Assembly (NCBI GenBank): GCA_946482635.1
Contig: CAMLSG010000067.1
Span: 1 to 23,096, forward strand
Direction: 5' to 3'
Length of the DNA: 23,096 nucleotides
Origin: an uncultured Duganella sp.
GTDB taxonomy: Bacteria > Pseudomonadota > Gammaproteobacteria > Burkholderiales > Burkholderiaceae
The first letter of the stretch is position 1. Each line of letters begins with the position of its first letter. The position numbers were made by a program, and so were the translations under genes. Positions 8,378 to 15,241 of the stretch are shown piece after piece. The notes below the pieces were generated by a model that searched no databases, was not told the DNA's origin, and saw nothing but the letters and a program-made list of their open reading frames with translations.

Positions 8378-9324
8378 ACCAATGGGAATTGCGCCAGGTG
8401 CCATTCCGCTTCCAGCTCAGCGACCTGACCCTGGCCAGCCGCATGCTGACGCTGCAGGTGCGCCCGGAAAGATTGGGCGCCGCGGTGCGCCAGGCGCAAG
8501 CGCTACAGGCGCCGGTGCAAGAGTTACTGCCCGGCAGCCACGGCTTCCTCGAGCGCGGCGTTCCGCTCGCTGAACGAGCAAAGCCATTCCGCATCGCCGG
8601 CGACTACCTGTGCTACGTGCCGCAGCATTACCAGCACTGCTTTATCGACCTTGGCATGGGCTTCGCTGCCTACCAGGGCAAGTTTTCGTCCAAGACCCGC
8701 GCCACCATCGTGCGCAAGGTGCGCAAGTTCGCCGAGCAGACGGGCGGCGAGCTGCGCTGGAAAAGCTACCGCACACCGGACGAGATCGACGCTTTCCTGG
8801 CACTGGCCTTGCCGCTCTCGCGCCGCACTTATCAGGACCGCTTGCTTGACGCCGGCCTGCCGGCCAGCGAGTCGTTCCGTCAGCAGGCGCGCGGCTGGGC
8901 GGCCAAGGACCTGGCACGCGCCTACCTGCTGTTTGACGGTGAGCGTCCCGTGTCCTACCTGTTTTGCCCGGCCAGCGATGGCGTGCTGAGCTACTCCTAC
9001 CAGGGCTATGACCCGGAGTACATGAAGCTGTCGGTCGGCACCGTGCTGCAATGGCTGGCGTTGGAAGACCTGTTCAACGAAGGCAAGTTCCGCTATTTCG
9101 ATTTCACCGAGGGCGAAACCGAGCACAAGCGCCTGTTCGCTACCGAGCAGCGCCTGTGCGCCAATGTCTACCTGGTGCGCCGCAGCCTGTCCAACAGCCT
9201 GCTGCTGCGTGCGCACTTCGCCATGAACCTGCTGTCGGGATGGCTGGGACGCATGGTCCAACGCTTTGGCCTGAAAGCGCGCCTGAAGCGCATATTGCGC
9301 TTCGGCCGGGTCGCTGCCACATGA
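8374..9324 (+). CDS. CelD/BcsL-like GNAT acetyltransferase (FemAB-related)
   Basis: This is a predicted acyl- or aminoacyl-transfer protein of the Acetyltransf_6/FemAB-like group, often found in exopolysaccharide clusters. The start at 8374 (MNQWELRQVP) gives 316 residues. It has GGAGG-type spacing (GGAGG at 8364-8368) and an ATGA overlap with the deacetylase. An upstream in-frame ATG at 8101 only reads through the deacetylase gene. The C-terminal GNAT half shows YLLFDGERPVSYLF, SYSYQGYDPEYMKLSVGTVL and FDFTEGETEHKRLFAT, the usual donor and acceptor landmarks of the family. The protein ends in a basic amphipathic tail (residues about 285-316) that could touch the membrane. Its stop overlaps the next gene in another ATGA. 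Group assignment is good; the transferred group is unknown. Confidence 0.82.
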   Translation: MNQWELRQVPFRFQLSDLTLASRMLTLQVRPERLGAAVRQAQALQAPVQELLPGSHGFLERGVPLAERAKPFRIAGDYLCYVPQHYQHCFIDLGMGFAAYQGKFSSKTRATIVRKVRKFAEQTGGELRWKSYRTPDEIDAFLALALPLSRRTYQDRLLDAGLPASESFRQQARGWAAKDLARAYLLFDGERPVSYLFCPASDGVLSYSYQGYDPEYMKLSVGTVLQWLALEDLFNEGKFRYFDFTEGETEHKRLFATEQRLCANVYLVRRSLSNSLLLRAHFAMNLLSGWLGRMVQRFGLKARLKRILRFGRVAAT

Positions 9325-9887
9325 AGGCGCTGCTCAAACGCCTGGCGCGCGCCCTGCTCGGCGAGTATGCGATCTACCGCGTGCTGCGCCGTAGCGCCGA
9401 TGCCGGGCCGGCGCCGCTGCCGGCGCAAGCTGCAGCCTTTGCGATCGGCCCGGTGCAGCGCGCGGAGATCGAGGCTTGCCCCGACCCGGTCATGCGCGAA
9501 CAGGCTTTTTACGCAGGGGAGGGCGCTTGCGCTTATGCCTGCCGTGACGCGGGCCGGATCGTTGGCCTGTGTTTCTACTGGTACGGCGAGCGCTACCGTC
9601 CACGCGGCTTCTGGCCCCTGCAGGAGGGGCAGGCCAAGCTGGTGCAGATCATCACCTCGCCAGCCATGCGCGGGCGCAAGGTGGCGCCGTCCTTGATTGC
9701 CGCGTCCGGCGCCGACATGACGGCCCAGGGTTTCGATTGCCTGTTTGCGCGCGTGTGGCATAACAACCACCCATCCCTGCGCGCGTTTGCCGCCGCTGGC
9801 TGGTCGCGCTGCGCCCTGGTGGTGGAGCTGAATCCCCTGCGCCGCGCCCGGCCGTGGCGCCTCAAGTTGCAATTAGCCGTCAAATAG
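9321..9887 (+). CDS. Small GNAT family N-acetyltransferase
   Basis: The true start is most likely the ATG at 9321 (MKALLKRLAR), which overlaps the previous stop as ATGA. The longer in-frame reading from 9051 lies inside the preceding gene. The 188-residue protein has a single GNAT domain: GRIVGLCFYWYGER, then LVQIITSPAMRGRKVAPSLI, in which RGRKVAPSLI is the acetyl-CoA pyrophosphate loop. This is followed by a C-terminal ARVWHNNHPSLRAFAAAGW, a typical GNAT motif B. It completes a translationally coupled trio with the deacetylase and the larger GNAT, so it may acetylate a sugar amine exposed by deacetylation or a precursor amino sugar. That pairing is an inference. Confidence 0.8.
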   Translation: MKALLKRLARALLGEYAIYRVLRRSADAGPAPLPAQAAAFAIGPVQRAEIEACPDPVMREQAFYAGEGACAYACRDAGRIVGLCFYWYGERYRPRGFWPLQEGQAKLVQIITSPAMRGRKVAPSLIAASGADMTAQGFDCLFARVWHNNHPSLRAFAAAGWSRCALVVELNPLRRARPWRLKLQLAVK

Positions 9888-9898
9888 CTTTTCCAGAA

Positions 9899-9927
9899 TT
9901 GTTCAACATGCAATTTTCATGCAAAAT
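9899..9927 (+). promoter_or_regulatory. Possible promoter with 11-bp-spaced direct repeats
   Basis: TTGTTC (9899-9904) and CAAAAT (9922-9927) are 17 nt apart, a weak sigma70-like match. Two CATGCAA copies (9907-9913 and 9918-9924) lie one helical turn apart across the spacer and the -10, where a regulator could bind. Transcription from here would start near 9934 and would favour the acyltransferase start at 9955. Confidence 0.25.
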
Positions 9928-9954
9928 ATGTACTCAACTTTGCGGGTGCAGGAA

Positions 9955-10944
9955 ATGACTTACAAACCGAACCTTGATCTGCTGCGGGCGGTGGCTGTAT
10001 TGCTGGTCCTGGTTTCCCACCTGATCACCGTCGTCAATCACCATTCCTCGGATAACCTGCATCGCTTCGGGCAGTTGGGCGTCGTGCTGTTCTTCGTGCA
10101 TACCAGCCTGGTGCTGATGCAGTCGCTCGATCGCCAGCACCTGCAGGGCAGCGCACTGTTCAAGCGCTTCTACGTGCAGCGCCTGTTCCGGATTTATCCG
10201 TTGAGCATTGTTTTCGTGCTGCTGATCTATGTGCTGAGCGAGAAGCAGTTCACCCTGTATGAGCTGTTCACCAACCTCACCCTGACCCAGAACCTGACCT
10301 ATACCCGCGTGATGAACGGCGTCCTGTGGTCGTTGCCGCTGGAAGTGCAGATGTATGTGGTGCTGCCGATCCTGTATGTCGTCTTCAAACATCGCGCGGT
10401 GGGGTGGCTGCTGGCCTTGTGGGCGCTCACCATCCCGCTCGGCATGTTGCCGCCGCTGACCTCGATGCGCCTGAACGTGCTCCAGTTCGTGCCCTGCTTC
10501 ATGGGGGGCGTCGTGGCCTGGCGCCTGCAGGGGCGCGAGCGCCTGCCGGCCTGGTCCTGGCCCGTGCTGCTGGCCCTGTATTGTGCCGGTTTCGTGCTGC
10601 TGGCCAACCCGCGCACCGACAACTACGGGCGCTGGGTCGTATGCATCTTCCTCGGCCTGACCATTCCCTTCATCCGCCAGCTCGAAACGCCGCTGCTGAA
10701 CCAGTTGAGCAAGACGATTGCCAAGTACAGCTACGGCATTTACCTGTTCCATTTCCCGCTGCTTGAGTTTGCCTTCGATACCAATGGCCACCTGCCGTTT
10801 GCCGTGCAGTGGCTGATCTTTGGCAGCACCATGTGCGCCGTGGCGTATGCCGGCTATCACCTGATCGAGCACCCGATGATCAGGCTGGGCGCGGCGTGGA
10901 GCGAAGGCCGCAGCGTCGGCAAGGCGGTGGCGCCGGCCAGTTGA
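9955..10944 (+). CDS. Acyltransferase-3 family membrane protein (OafA-like), copy 1
   Basis: These integral membrane enzymes O-acylate sugars on the periplasmic or cytoplasmic face during polysaccharide modification. I prefer the ATG at 9955 (MTYKPNLDLLRAV, 329 residues), which aligns with the start of the next gene. ATGs at 9919 and 9928 are in frame and cannot be excluded. Family landmarks are NLDLLRAVAVLLVLVSH with the conserved His near the end of helix 1, GQLGVVLFFVHTSLVLM, RLFRIYPLS, an internal W-S-L-P-L-E-V motif near residue 125, and a C-terminal KYSYGIYLFHFPLLE followed by HLIEHPMIRLG. About ten hydrophobic segments are visible. The extracytoplasmic SGNH domain of some OafA relatives is absent. 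It is followed at 11000 by a close paralogue. Function class is firm, substrate unknown. Confidence 0.9.
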   Translation: MTYKPNLDLLRAVAVLLVLVSHLITVVNHHSSDNLHRFGQLGVVLFFVHTSLVLMQSLDRQHLQGSALFKRFYVQRLFRIYPLSIVFVLLIYVLSEKQFTLYELFTNLTLTQNLTYTRVMNGVLWSLPLEVQMYVVLPILYVVFKHRAVGWLLALWALTIPLGMLPPLTSMRLNVLQFVPCFMGGVVAWRLQGRERLPAWSWPVLLALYCAGFVLLANPRTDNYGRWVVCIFLGLTIPFIRQLETPLLNQLSKTIAKYSYGIYLFHFPLLEFAFDTNGHLPFAVQWLIFGSTMCAVAYAGYHLIEHPMIRLGAAWSEGRSVGKAVAPAS

Positions 10945-10999
10945 ACACGGCATGATCCGCCGCAAGGCCTGGGCCTGATTCGTCGTGCATCATGGCACG

Positions 11000-11983
11000 A
11001 TGCTCAAGCCGAACCTCGACATCTTGCGGGCCGTGGCGGTGCTGCTGGTGCTGGCGGCCCATGCGGCCGGCTACACCATTCGCACCACGCCCGTTTCGTT
11101 TGCGCTCGGCCAACTGGGCGTCATGCTGTTCTTCGTGCATACCAGCCTGGTGCTGATGCAGTCGCTGGAGCGCCAGCAACTGGCCGGGCCGGCCCTGTTG
11201 CGCGCCTTCTACCTGCAGCGCGCCTGCCGCATCTACCCGCTGGCAGCCGTCATGCTGCTGGCGAGCTACCTGTTGATGGATGAGCAGTGGACGCCGTTTG
11301 AACTGCTGGCCAACCTGCTGCTGGTGCAGAACCTGGTGTACGCCCGCTATATGTCCTCGGTATTGTGGTCGCTGTGCCTGGAGGTGCAGATGTACCTGCT
11401 GCTGCCCTTGCTGTTCCTGCTGTTGCGCCAGCGGCCTGTGGGCTGGCTGCTGGCCCTGTGGGCCATCTCGATTCCGCTGGCCCTGCTGCAACCCCTGGTC
11501 AGCGCGCGCTTCAGCGTGTTCGAGTTTGCGCCCTGTTTCCTGGCCGGCGTGCTGGCCTGGCGCCTGGGCGACCGGGCGCGCCTGCCGGGCTGGCTGTGGC
11601 CGCCACTGCTGGCGCTGGCGTGCGCGCTTTTCGTCGCGTACGCCGAGCCGCGCGCCAACAACTATGGGCGCTGGCTGGTTTGCCTGGCCGTGGGGGCCAC
11701 CATTCCCTGGCTGCGCGAGCTGACGCTGCCGCGCCTGAACCGGGCCAGCAAGCTGATCGCGAAGTACAGCTATGGCATCTACCTGTTCCATCCGCCGCTG
11801 ATGCGGCTGGCGTTCCGCACGCTGGAGGGCCTGCCGCCGTTCTGGCAATGGAGCATCTTCCTGTCGCTGCTGGTCTTGCTGGCCGGCCTGGGCTACCACC
11901 TGGTCGAACAGCCCATGATCAGGCTGGGCGCGCGCTGGAGCGCGCGCCAGGCCCGTCCCGGCATGGCGGCGCCGGCGGCTTAA
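11000..11983 (+). CDS. Acyltransferase-3 family membrane protein (OafA-like), copy 2
   Basis: This is a tandem paralogue of the preceding gene, probably acylating the same polymer at another position or with another acyl group. I chose the ATG at 11000 (MLKPNLDILRAV, 327 residues); a GTG at 10985 would add five residues. It keeps the same motifs: NLDILRAVAVLLVLAAHA, GQLGVMLFFVHTSLVLMQSLERQ, RACRIYPLA, VLWSLCLEVQMYLLLPLL, KYSYGIYLFHPPLMR and HLVEQPMIRLGARW. Relative to copy 1 it is shifted further towards GC-rich codons. The stop TAA shares the sequence TTAA (11980-11983) with the stop of the convergent AAC(3)-like gene, so the two genes end back to back with no terminator space. Confidence 0.9.
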   Translation: MLKPNLDILRAVAVLLVLAAHAAGYTIRTTPVSFALGQLGVMLFFVHTSLVLMQSLERQQLAGPALLRAFYLQRACRIYPLAAVMLLASYLLMDEQWTPFELLANLLLVQNLVYARYMSSVLWSLCLEVQMYLLLPLLFLLLRQRPVGWLLALWAISIPLALLQPLVSARFSVFEFAPCFLAGVLAWRLGDRARLPGWLWPPLLALACALFVAYAEPRANNYGRWLVCLAVGATIPWLRELTLPRLNRASKLIAKYSYGIYLFHPPLMRLAFRTLEGLPPFWQWSIFLSLLVLLAGLGYHLVEQPMIRLGARWSARQARPGMAAPAA

Positions 11984-12903
11984 GGCAGCGGCCGCGCTGC
12001 CAGTTGTTCCGGCGTGGAGTAGATGGTCAGGTTTTCACCGGCCAGGCGCTGCAGGTGGTCGAAGAAGCCGCGCGCCGGAATCCACCAGGACGGCGCCTCG
12101 CCCACCTGGCCCGCGTGCAGCAGGCCGGCGCGCTGGAATTCCGCCATGAAATAGCTGCGCAAGTCTTCGCGCGAGCCGTGGTCGATGCGGCGCTGCGCCA
12201 GCACCGGGTCGAAGGGCCGCAGCGGCACTTCGCTGCGCTGGCCAGCCTGGTCGATGCAGGGCAGGCGGAAGGTTTCCTCACCCCACACCGGAACCGGGAA
12301 GGCATCGCCCATGGCGTCTTCCAGCACATGGTAAAAGGTGACCGGGCCCATGGAAATGCCCAGGCCCAGCACCTTGGCATTTTCCAGGCCGACAAAGCGC
12401 TGCCATGGCGAGCCTTCGCCGAACACCGACGGCGCGCGGTGGTGGGCTTCGGTCAGGTAGGCCGCGTGGCGGCCCCAGGCGGACACCGAGTGCGTCGGGT
12501 GCACGCTGCGCGCGATGCCAGCGCTGGCCAGGAAGGCTTCCGGCAGGCGGCCCATATTGGTGCCGTGCTTGCGCACGTCGAACACATAGTCCTTCATCTC
12601 GCAGGTGCCGCGGATCGAGCCGCCCGGCATGTAGTAGGTCGGCAGGACCAGCGTGCCCTGCGGGCCGACGGCTTCCTGCAGCGCCTGCACCACGGTGGCG
12701 GCGCCGCCTTCCACATAGCCCAGGCTTTTCAGCGAGGAATGGATGAACACCGCATCGCCTTTGGCGATGCCCAGCCGGGCCAGCCCCGCCACCAGTTCGG
12801 CGCGGCTGACATGGCGCTGCGTCTGCTTGACTTCCCTGGCGCTGCTGCGCCGGCGCAGCCTTTCCAGCACGGCCTTGGCCAGGCGCTTGGCCTGCTTAAG
12901 CAT
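11980..12903 (-). CDS. AAC(3)-fold N-acetyltransferase, likely polysaccharide-modifying
   Basis: The protein has the aminoglycoside 3-N-acetyltransferase (Antibiotic_NAT) fold, whose members transfer acetyl from acetyl-CoA to amino groups. Landmarks in the 307 residues are a basic N terminus, GDAVFIHSSLKSLGYVEGG, GTLVLPTYY, the RSVHPTHSVSAWG block near residue 140, GEGSPWQRF, and GLGISMGPVTFYHVLED. Members inside surface-polysaccharide loci usually act on amino sugars rather than on drugs. The setting here supports that, so a resistance role should not be assumed. The start at 12903 has AAGG with 6-nt spacing and overlaps the stop of the upstream toroid gene by 8 nt, so the two are likely co-translated. 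It converges on the second acyltransferase. Confidence 0.85.
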   Translation of the reverse strand: MLKQAKRLAKAVLERLRRRSSAREVKQTQRHVSRAELVAGLARLGIAKGDAVFIHSSLKSLGYVEGGAATVVQALQEAVGPQGTLVLPTYYMPGGSIRGTCEMKDYVFDVRKHGTNMGRLPEAFLASAGIARSVHPTHSVSAWGRHAAYLTEAHHRAPSVFGEGSPWQRFVGLENAKVLGLGISMGPVTFYHVLEDAMGDAFPVPVWGEETFRLPCIDQAGQRSEVPLRPFDPVLAQRRIDHGSREDLRSYFMAEFQRAGLLHAGQVGEAPSWWIPARGFFDHLQRLAGENLTIYSTPEQLAARPLP

Positions 12904-14089
12904 GGCGTGCCTTCAGCAGCTCCTGTTCCAGCAGGTTGGCGTCGATGCAGAATTTGACGGCCCAGTTCAGGTATTCGTACTTGCCGTAGGCGCCGTCGAC
13001 CGGGAAGGAGCCCTTGACGGCGCCCCGGGTTTCCTTCGGGCCGTCGACCTTGATGGTGCGCCGCACGTACTGGTTCAGGCGCTGGCCGGCATCGAAGTAG
13101 CGCTGCTGGCCGGTGAGCTGGAACAGCAGGAACAGGCAGTGCGCATTTTGCACCGAGCCGGTCAGGCAGGCGAAATCGACGGCGGGGCGCCACTGGCTGT
13201 CCATGCGGCCGGGCAGGAAGCCGTCCGCCCCGGTTGCTTCGGCCAGGGCGTCGCCGGTGCGCACGGCAGCGGCCAGCAGTTCCGGGCGCTGCGACAGCAG
13301 GTAGCCTTCCAGCACGCCGCGCAGCACGTAGCCGATGGTGTGGCTGAGCGGATGGACCGGATCGTTCAGGCAGTTCGACGCGAACCAGCCGTTGGGCTGC
13401 TGCTTGGTCAGCGCCCATGCCACCTGGCGCAGGCCGGCGTCGCCATAGCCGTGGCCCGGCGCCACGCGCTCGGCGGCGAACAAGCCCCAGGACACATGGG
13501 TTTCATAGGCTTTTTCACCGGGCTGGGCGAACGGGGTCGGGTGCTTGCGCCAGCAGCCGTCTGCGTCGAGCGAGTCGCGCAGCCAGGCGGCGGCGCGGTG
13601 CATCGCATTGAGGTATTTCTGGTCGCCATATTCCTCGGCGCCGGCCGCCAGGCCGAGCAGGATCTGGCCGGTATTGAAGGTGACCGGCACGCGCGGCGTG
13701 GAATCGATGCGGCCGCCCTGGAAGCCGCCTTCGGCGAACTGGATGGCGACGAACCAGTCCAGCATGCGGCGCGCGCGCTGGTGCAGCCCTGCGCTCTGCT
13801 GGCGGCGTGCCAGCTCGATCATGGTCGGCACGATATAGCCGGTGGTTTCGGGATAGGAGGTGGCCCAGCCCTTGATCAGGCTGAAGTCGCGCGCCACGCC
13901 ACCGTCGGCGGTGGCGGAATGGTCTTGGGCCGCGCACAGCCAGTCGGTGCAGGCGGCAAGCACGGCCTCGATGCCGGGGTCTTGCACCGGCAGGCCGCGC
14001 TGGTCGGCCTCGCGCTCGGACACGGCGCCCAGCGGCAGCGGCGCCTCGGGCGTGAATTTGTTCTTGATCGAGCGCAGAAGCTGGAGCAT
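12896..14089 (-). CDS. Unidentified (alpha/alpha) toroid protein, glycan-processing or terpene-cyclase-like fold
   Basis: I do not recognise a specific family. The 397-residue protein starting at 14089 (MLQLLRSIKNKF) is rich in helical repeats of the kind found in glycoside hydrolase, polysaccharide lyase and squalene-cyclase toroids. Conserved-looking segments recur about every 50-60 residues: YPETTGYIVPTMIELARR, MLDWFVAIQFAEGGFQGGR, YLNAMHRAAAWL and DADGCWRKH, YETHVSWGLFAAERVAP, HPLSHTIGYVLRGVLEGYL, DGFLPGRMDSQW, and SVQNAHCLFLLFQLTGQQRYFDAG. Repeated W-L/F plus DG-W motifs resemble those in toroid enzymes. No signal peptide is seen, so it would be cytoplasmic. A reading up to 14932 runs through the oxygenase gene and the promoter region and is rejected. 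It is co-oriented and overlapping with the AAC(3)-like gene, which suggests a shared step on an oligosaccharide. Function is open. Confidence 0.7.
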   Translation of the reverse strand: MLQLLRSIKNKFTPEAPLPLGAVSEREADQRGLPVQDPGIEAVLAACTDWLCAAQDHSATADGGVARDFSLIKGWATSYPETTGYIVPTMIELARRQQSAGLHQRARRMLDWFVAIQFAEGGFQGGRIDSTPRVPVTFNTGQILLGLAAGAEEYGDQKYLNAMHRAAAWLRDSLDADGCWRKHPTPFAQPGEKAYETHVSWGLFAAERVAPGHGYGDAGLRQVAWALTKQQPNGWFASNCLNDPVHPLSHTIGYVLRGVLEGYLLSQRPELLAAAVRTGDALAEATGADGFLPGRMDSQWRPAVDFACLTGSVQNAHCLFLLFQLTGQQRYFDAGQRLNQYVRRTIKVDGPKETRGAVKGSFPVDGAYGKYEYLNWAVKFCIDANLLEQELLKARHA

Positions 14090-14290
14090 TGGGTTCCCGT
14101 TAAATGTTGTCAATTGACCATCAAGATGATGCCAGCCGGGCTGGCCGGTGTCAATTTCATGATTGCTGTAAGAATGACAATAAGATAAGATGCTGGACGA
14201 TTTGATAATCCTGCAGCAGGGCGCTGGCGCTTGCGACTGCAAGCCAAGTCCCTTATCCTGATTGCAATCACTTTCCCTGGACCGTAAGTC
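14090..14290. promoter_or_regulatory. Divergent intergenic region with palindromes
   Basis: This 201-bp gap separates the - strand toroid operon from the + strand oxygenase set. For the - strand a TTGACA (14154 to 14149) and a weaker CATCAT (14131 to 14126) are 17 nt apart. The spacer is nearly filled by the inverted repeat GCCAGC-CGG-GCTGGC (14131-14145). A 10-bp palindrome GTCAATTGAC (14109-14118) sits around the expected start site. On the + side there is an AT-rich stretch (14161-14210), a hairpin GCTTGC-GACT-GCAAGC (14229-14244), and no strong promoter match. Confidence 0.4.
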
Positions 14291-15190
14291 ATGACCACCT
14301 CGTCTCCGCAGCCGGCCACGCTGCATGGCGCCCAACTGGAACTGCTGTTCCCGTCGCCCGTCATGTATTTCGACTGGCCCGACAGCGAAGAGCTGAACCG
14401 GGACTTGCGCGCTGTGGTGCTGGCGCGACGCACTACCAGTTGTGGTACGGTCAAAACCAACCGCGGCGGCTGGCAGTCCGATGCCGACCTGCAGGATTGG
14501 CAGGAAGCGCCCGCGCGCCGCCTGCTGCAGCGCATGACGGGCCTGGCCGCCGAATACGTGGCGCGCCAGACCGGCCGCGATGCCGCGGAATTTGCCGGCG
14601 GCTGGAAGGTGCGGGCCTGGGCCAACGTCAACGAACAGGGCCACTACAACCGGCGCCATGACCACCTCGGCGTGCATTCCTTTTTCTCCGGCGTGTACTA
14701 CGTCAACGTCGGCGATATTGAAGCCGGCCAGGCGGCCGGCGGCCGCACCCGTTTTGAAGACTGCAGTTTCGTGGCGATCGATATCGACCGCGATGCCGAC
14801 CCGCTGCGGCGCGATTATTTCATGACGCCGCGCAATGGCCGCATGCTGCTGTTTCCCGCCAGCCTGATGCATTCGGTGGAAACCTATGGCGGCACCCAGC
14901 AGCGCATCACGATCGCCTTCAACCTGTACCACCCCAGCTTCACCGTGCCGCGCCTTGGCGAGCGCCTGCAGCAGGGCGACTGGTGGCTGACCAATTTCCG
15001 CGGCCTGGTGCTACTCAAGCGCAAGATCCCGGAAAAGCTGTACGCCATGCGCCTGCTGCCGCGCCAGCTGGCGGCGCGCAAGGTCAGCAATCCCTTGTCG
15101 CTCAAGGCCTGGGGGCGCCATTTCGACGCCGCCATGCAGCATGCCACCGCCCTGGCCTCCGAACACTTCGAGGCCCGCCGCAATGGTTGA
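14291..15190 (+). CDS. Putative 2OG-Fe(II) oxygenase family protein
   Basis: It resembles the small family of predicted iron/2-oxoglutarate dioxygenases that often accompany glycan or secondary-metabolite genes. In 299 residues it shows a cupin-like core. An early LFPSPVMYFDWPDSEELN segment is followed by NRRHDHLGVHSFFSGVYYVNVG (His123, Asp124, His125 as candidate metal ligands). A distal MHSVETYGGTQQRITIAFNLY carries His194 and Arg205, the usual second His and the 2OG-binding Arg. The double-stranded beta-helix is followed by about 80 residues of C-terminal extension with a basic region. It could hydroxylate a sugar, lipid or amino acid substituent. The start at 14291 has no strong Shine-Dalgarno. 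It is followed 51 nt later by the asparagine-synthetase-like gene. Family call fair to good; activity not proven. Confidence 0.75.
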   Translation: MTTSSPQPATLHGAQLELLFPSPVMYFDWPDSEELNRDLRAVVLARRTTSCGTVKTNRGGWQSDADLQDWQEAPARRLLQRMTGLAAEYVARQTGRDAAEFAGGWKVRAWANVNEQGHYNRRHDHLGVHSFFSGVYYVNVGDIEAGQAAGGRTRFEDCSFVAIDIDRDADPLRRDYFMTPRNGRMLLFPASLMHSVETYGGTQQRITIAFNLYHPSFTVPRLGERLQQGDWWLTNFRGLVLLKRKIPEKLYAMRLLPRQLAARKVSNPLSLKAWGRHFDAAMQHATALASEHFEARRNG

Positions 15191-15241
15191 GCAAGCTGGC
15201 CGACCGCCCCGTTTCGAGAACACTGTCCATCCCTGAGCGCC

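Noticed and set aside
11980..12903. Aminoglycoside resistance gene reading of the AAC(3)-fold protein
   Set aside because: The polysaccharide context and coupling to a glycan-type gene make a sugar-modifying role more likely; nothing here shows drug specificity.
11365..12957. A 530-codon + strand frame over the second acyltransferase and the AAC(3)-like gene
   Set aside because: It crosses two convergent real genes and shows only Ala/Gly/Arg-rich shadow composition.
14090..14932. N-terminal extension of the toroid gene to 14932 on the - strand
   Set aside because: It would run through the divergent promoter region and antisense to the oxygenase gene; the sequence before 14089 is low-complexity shadow.
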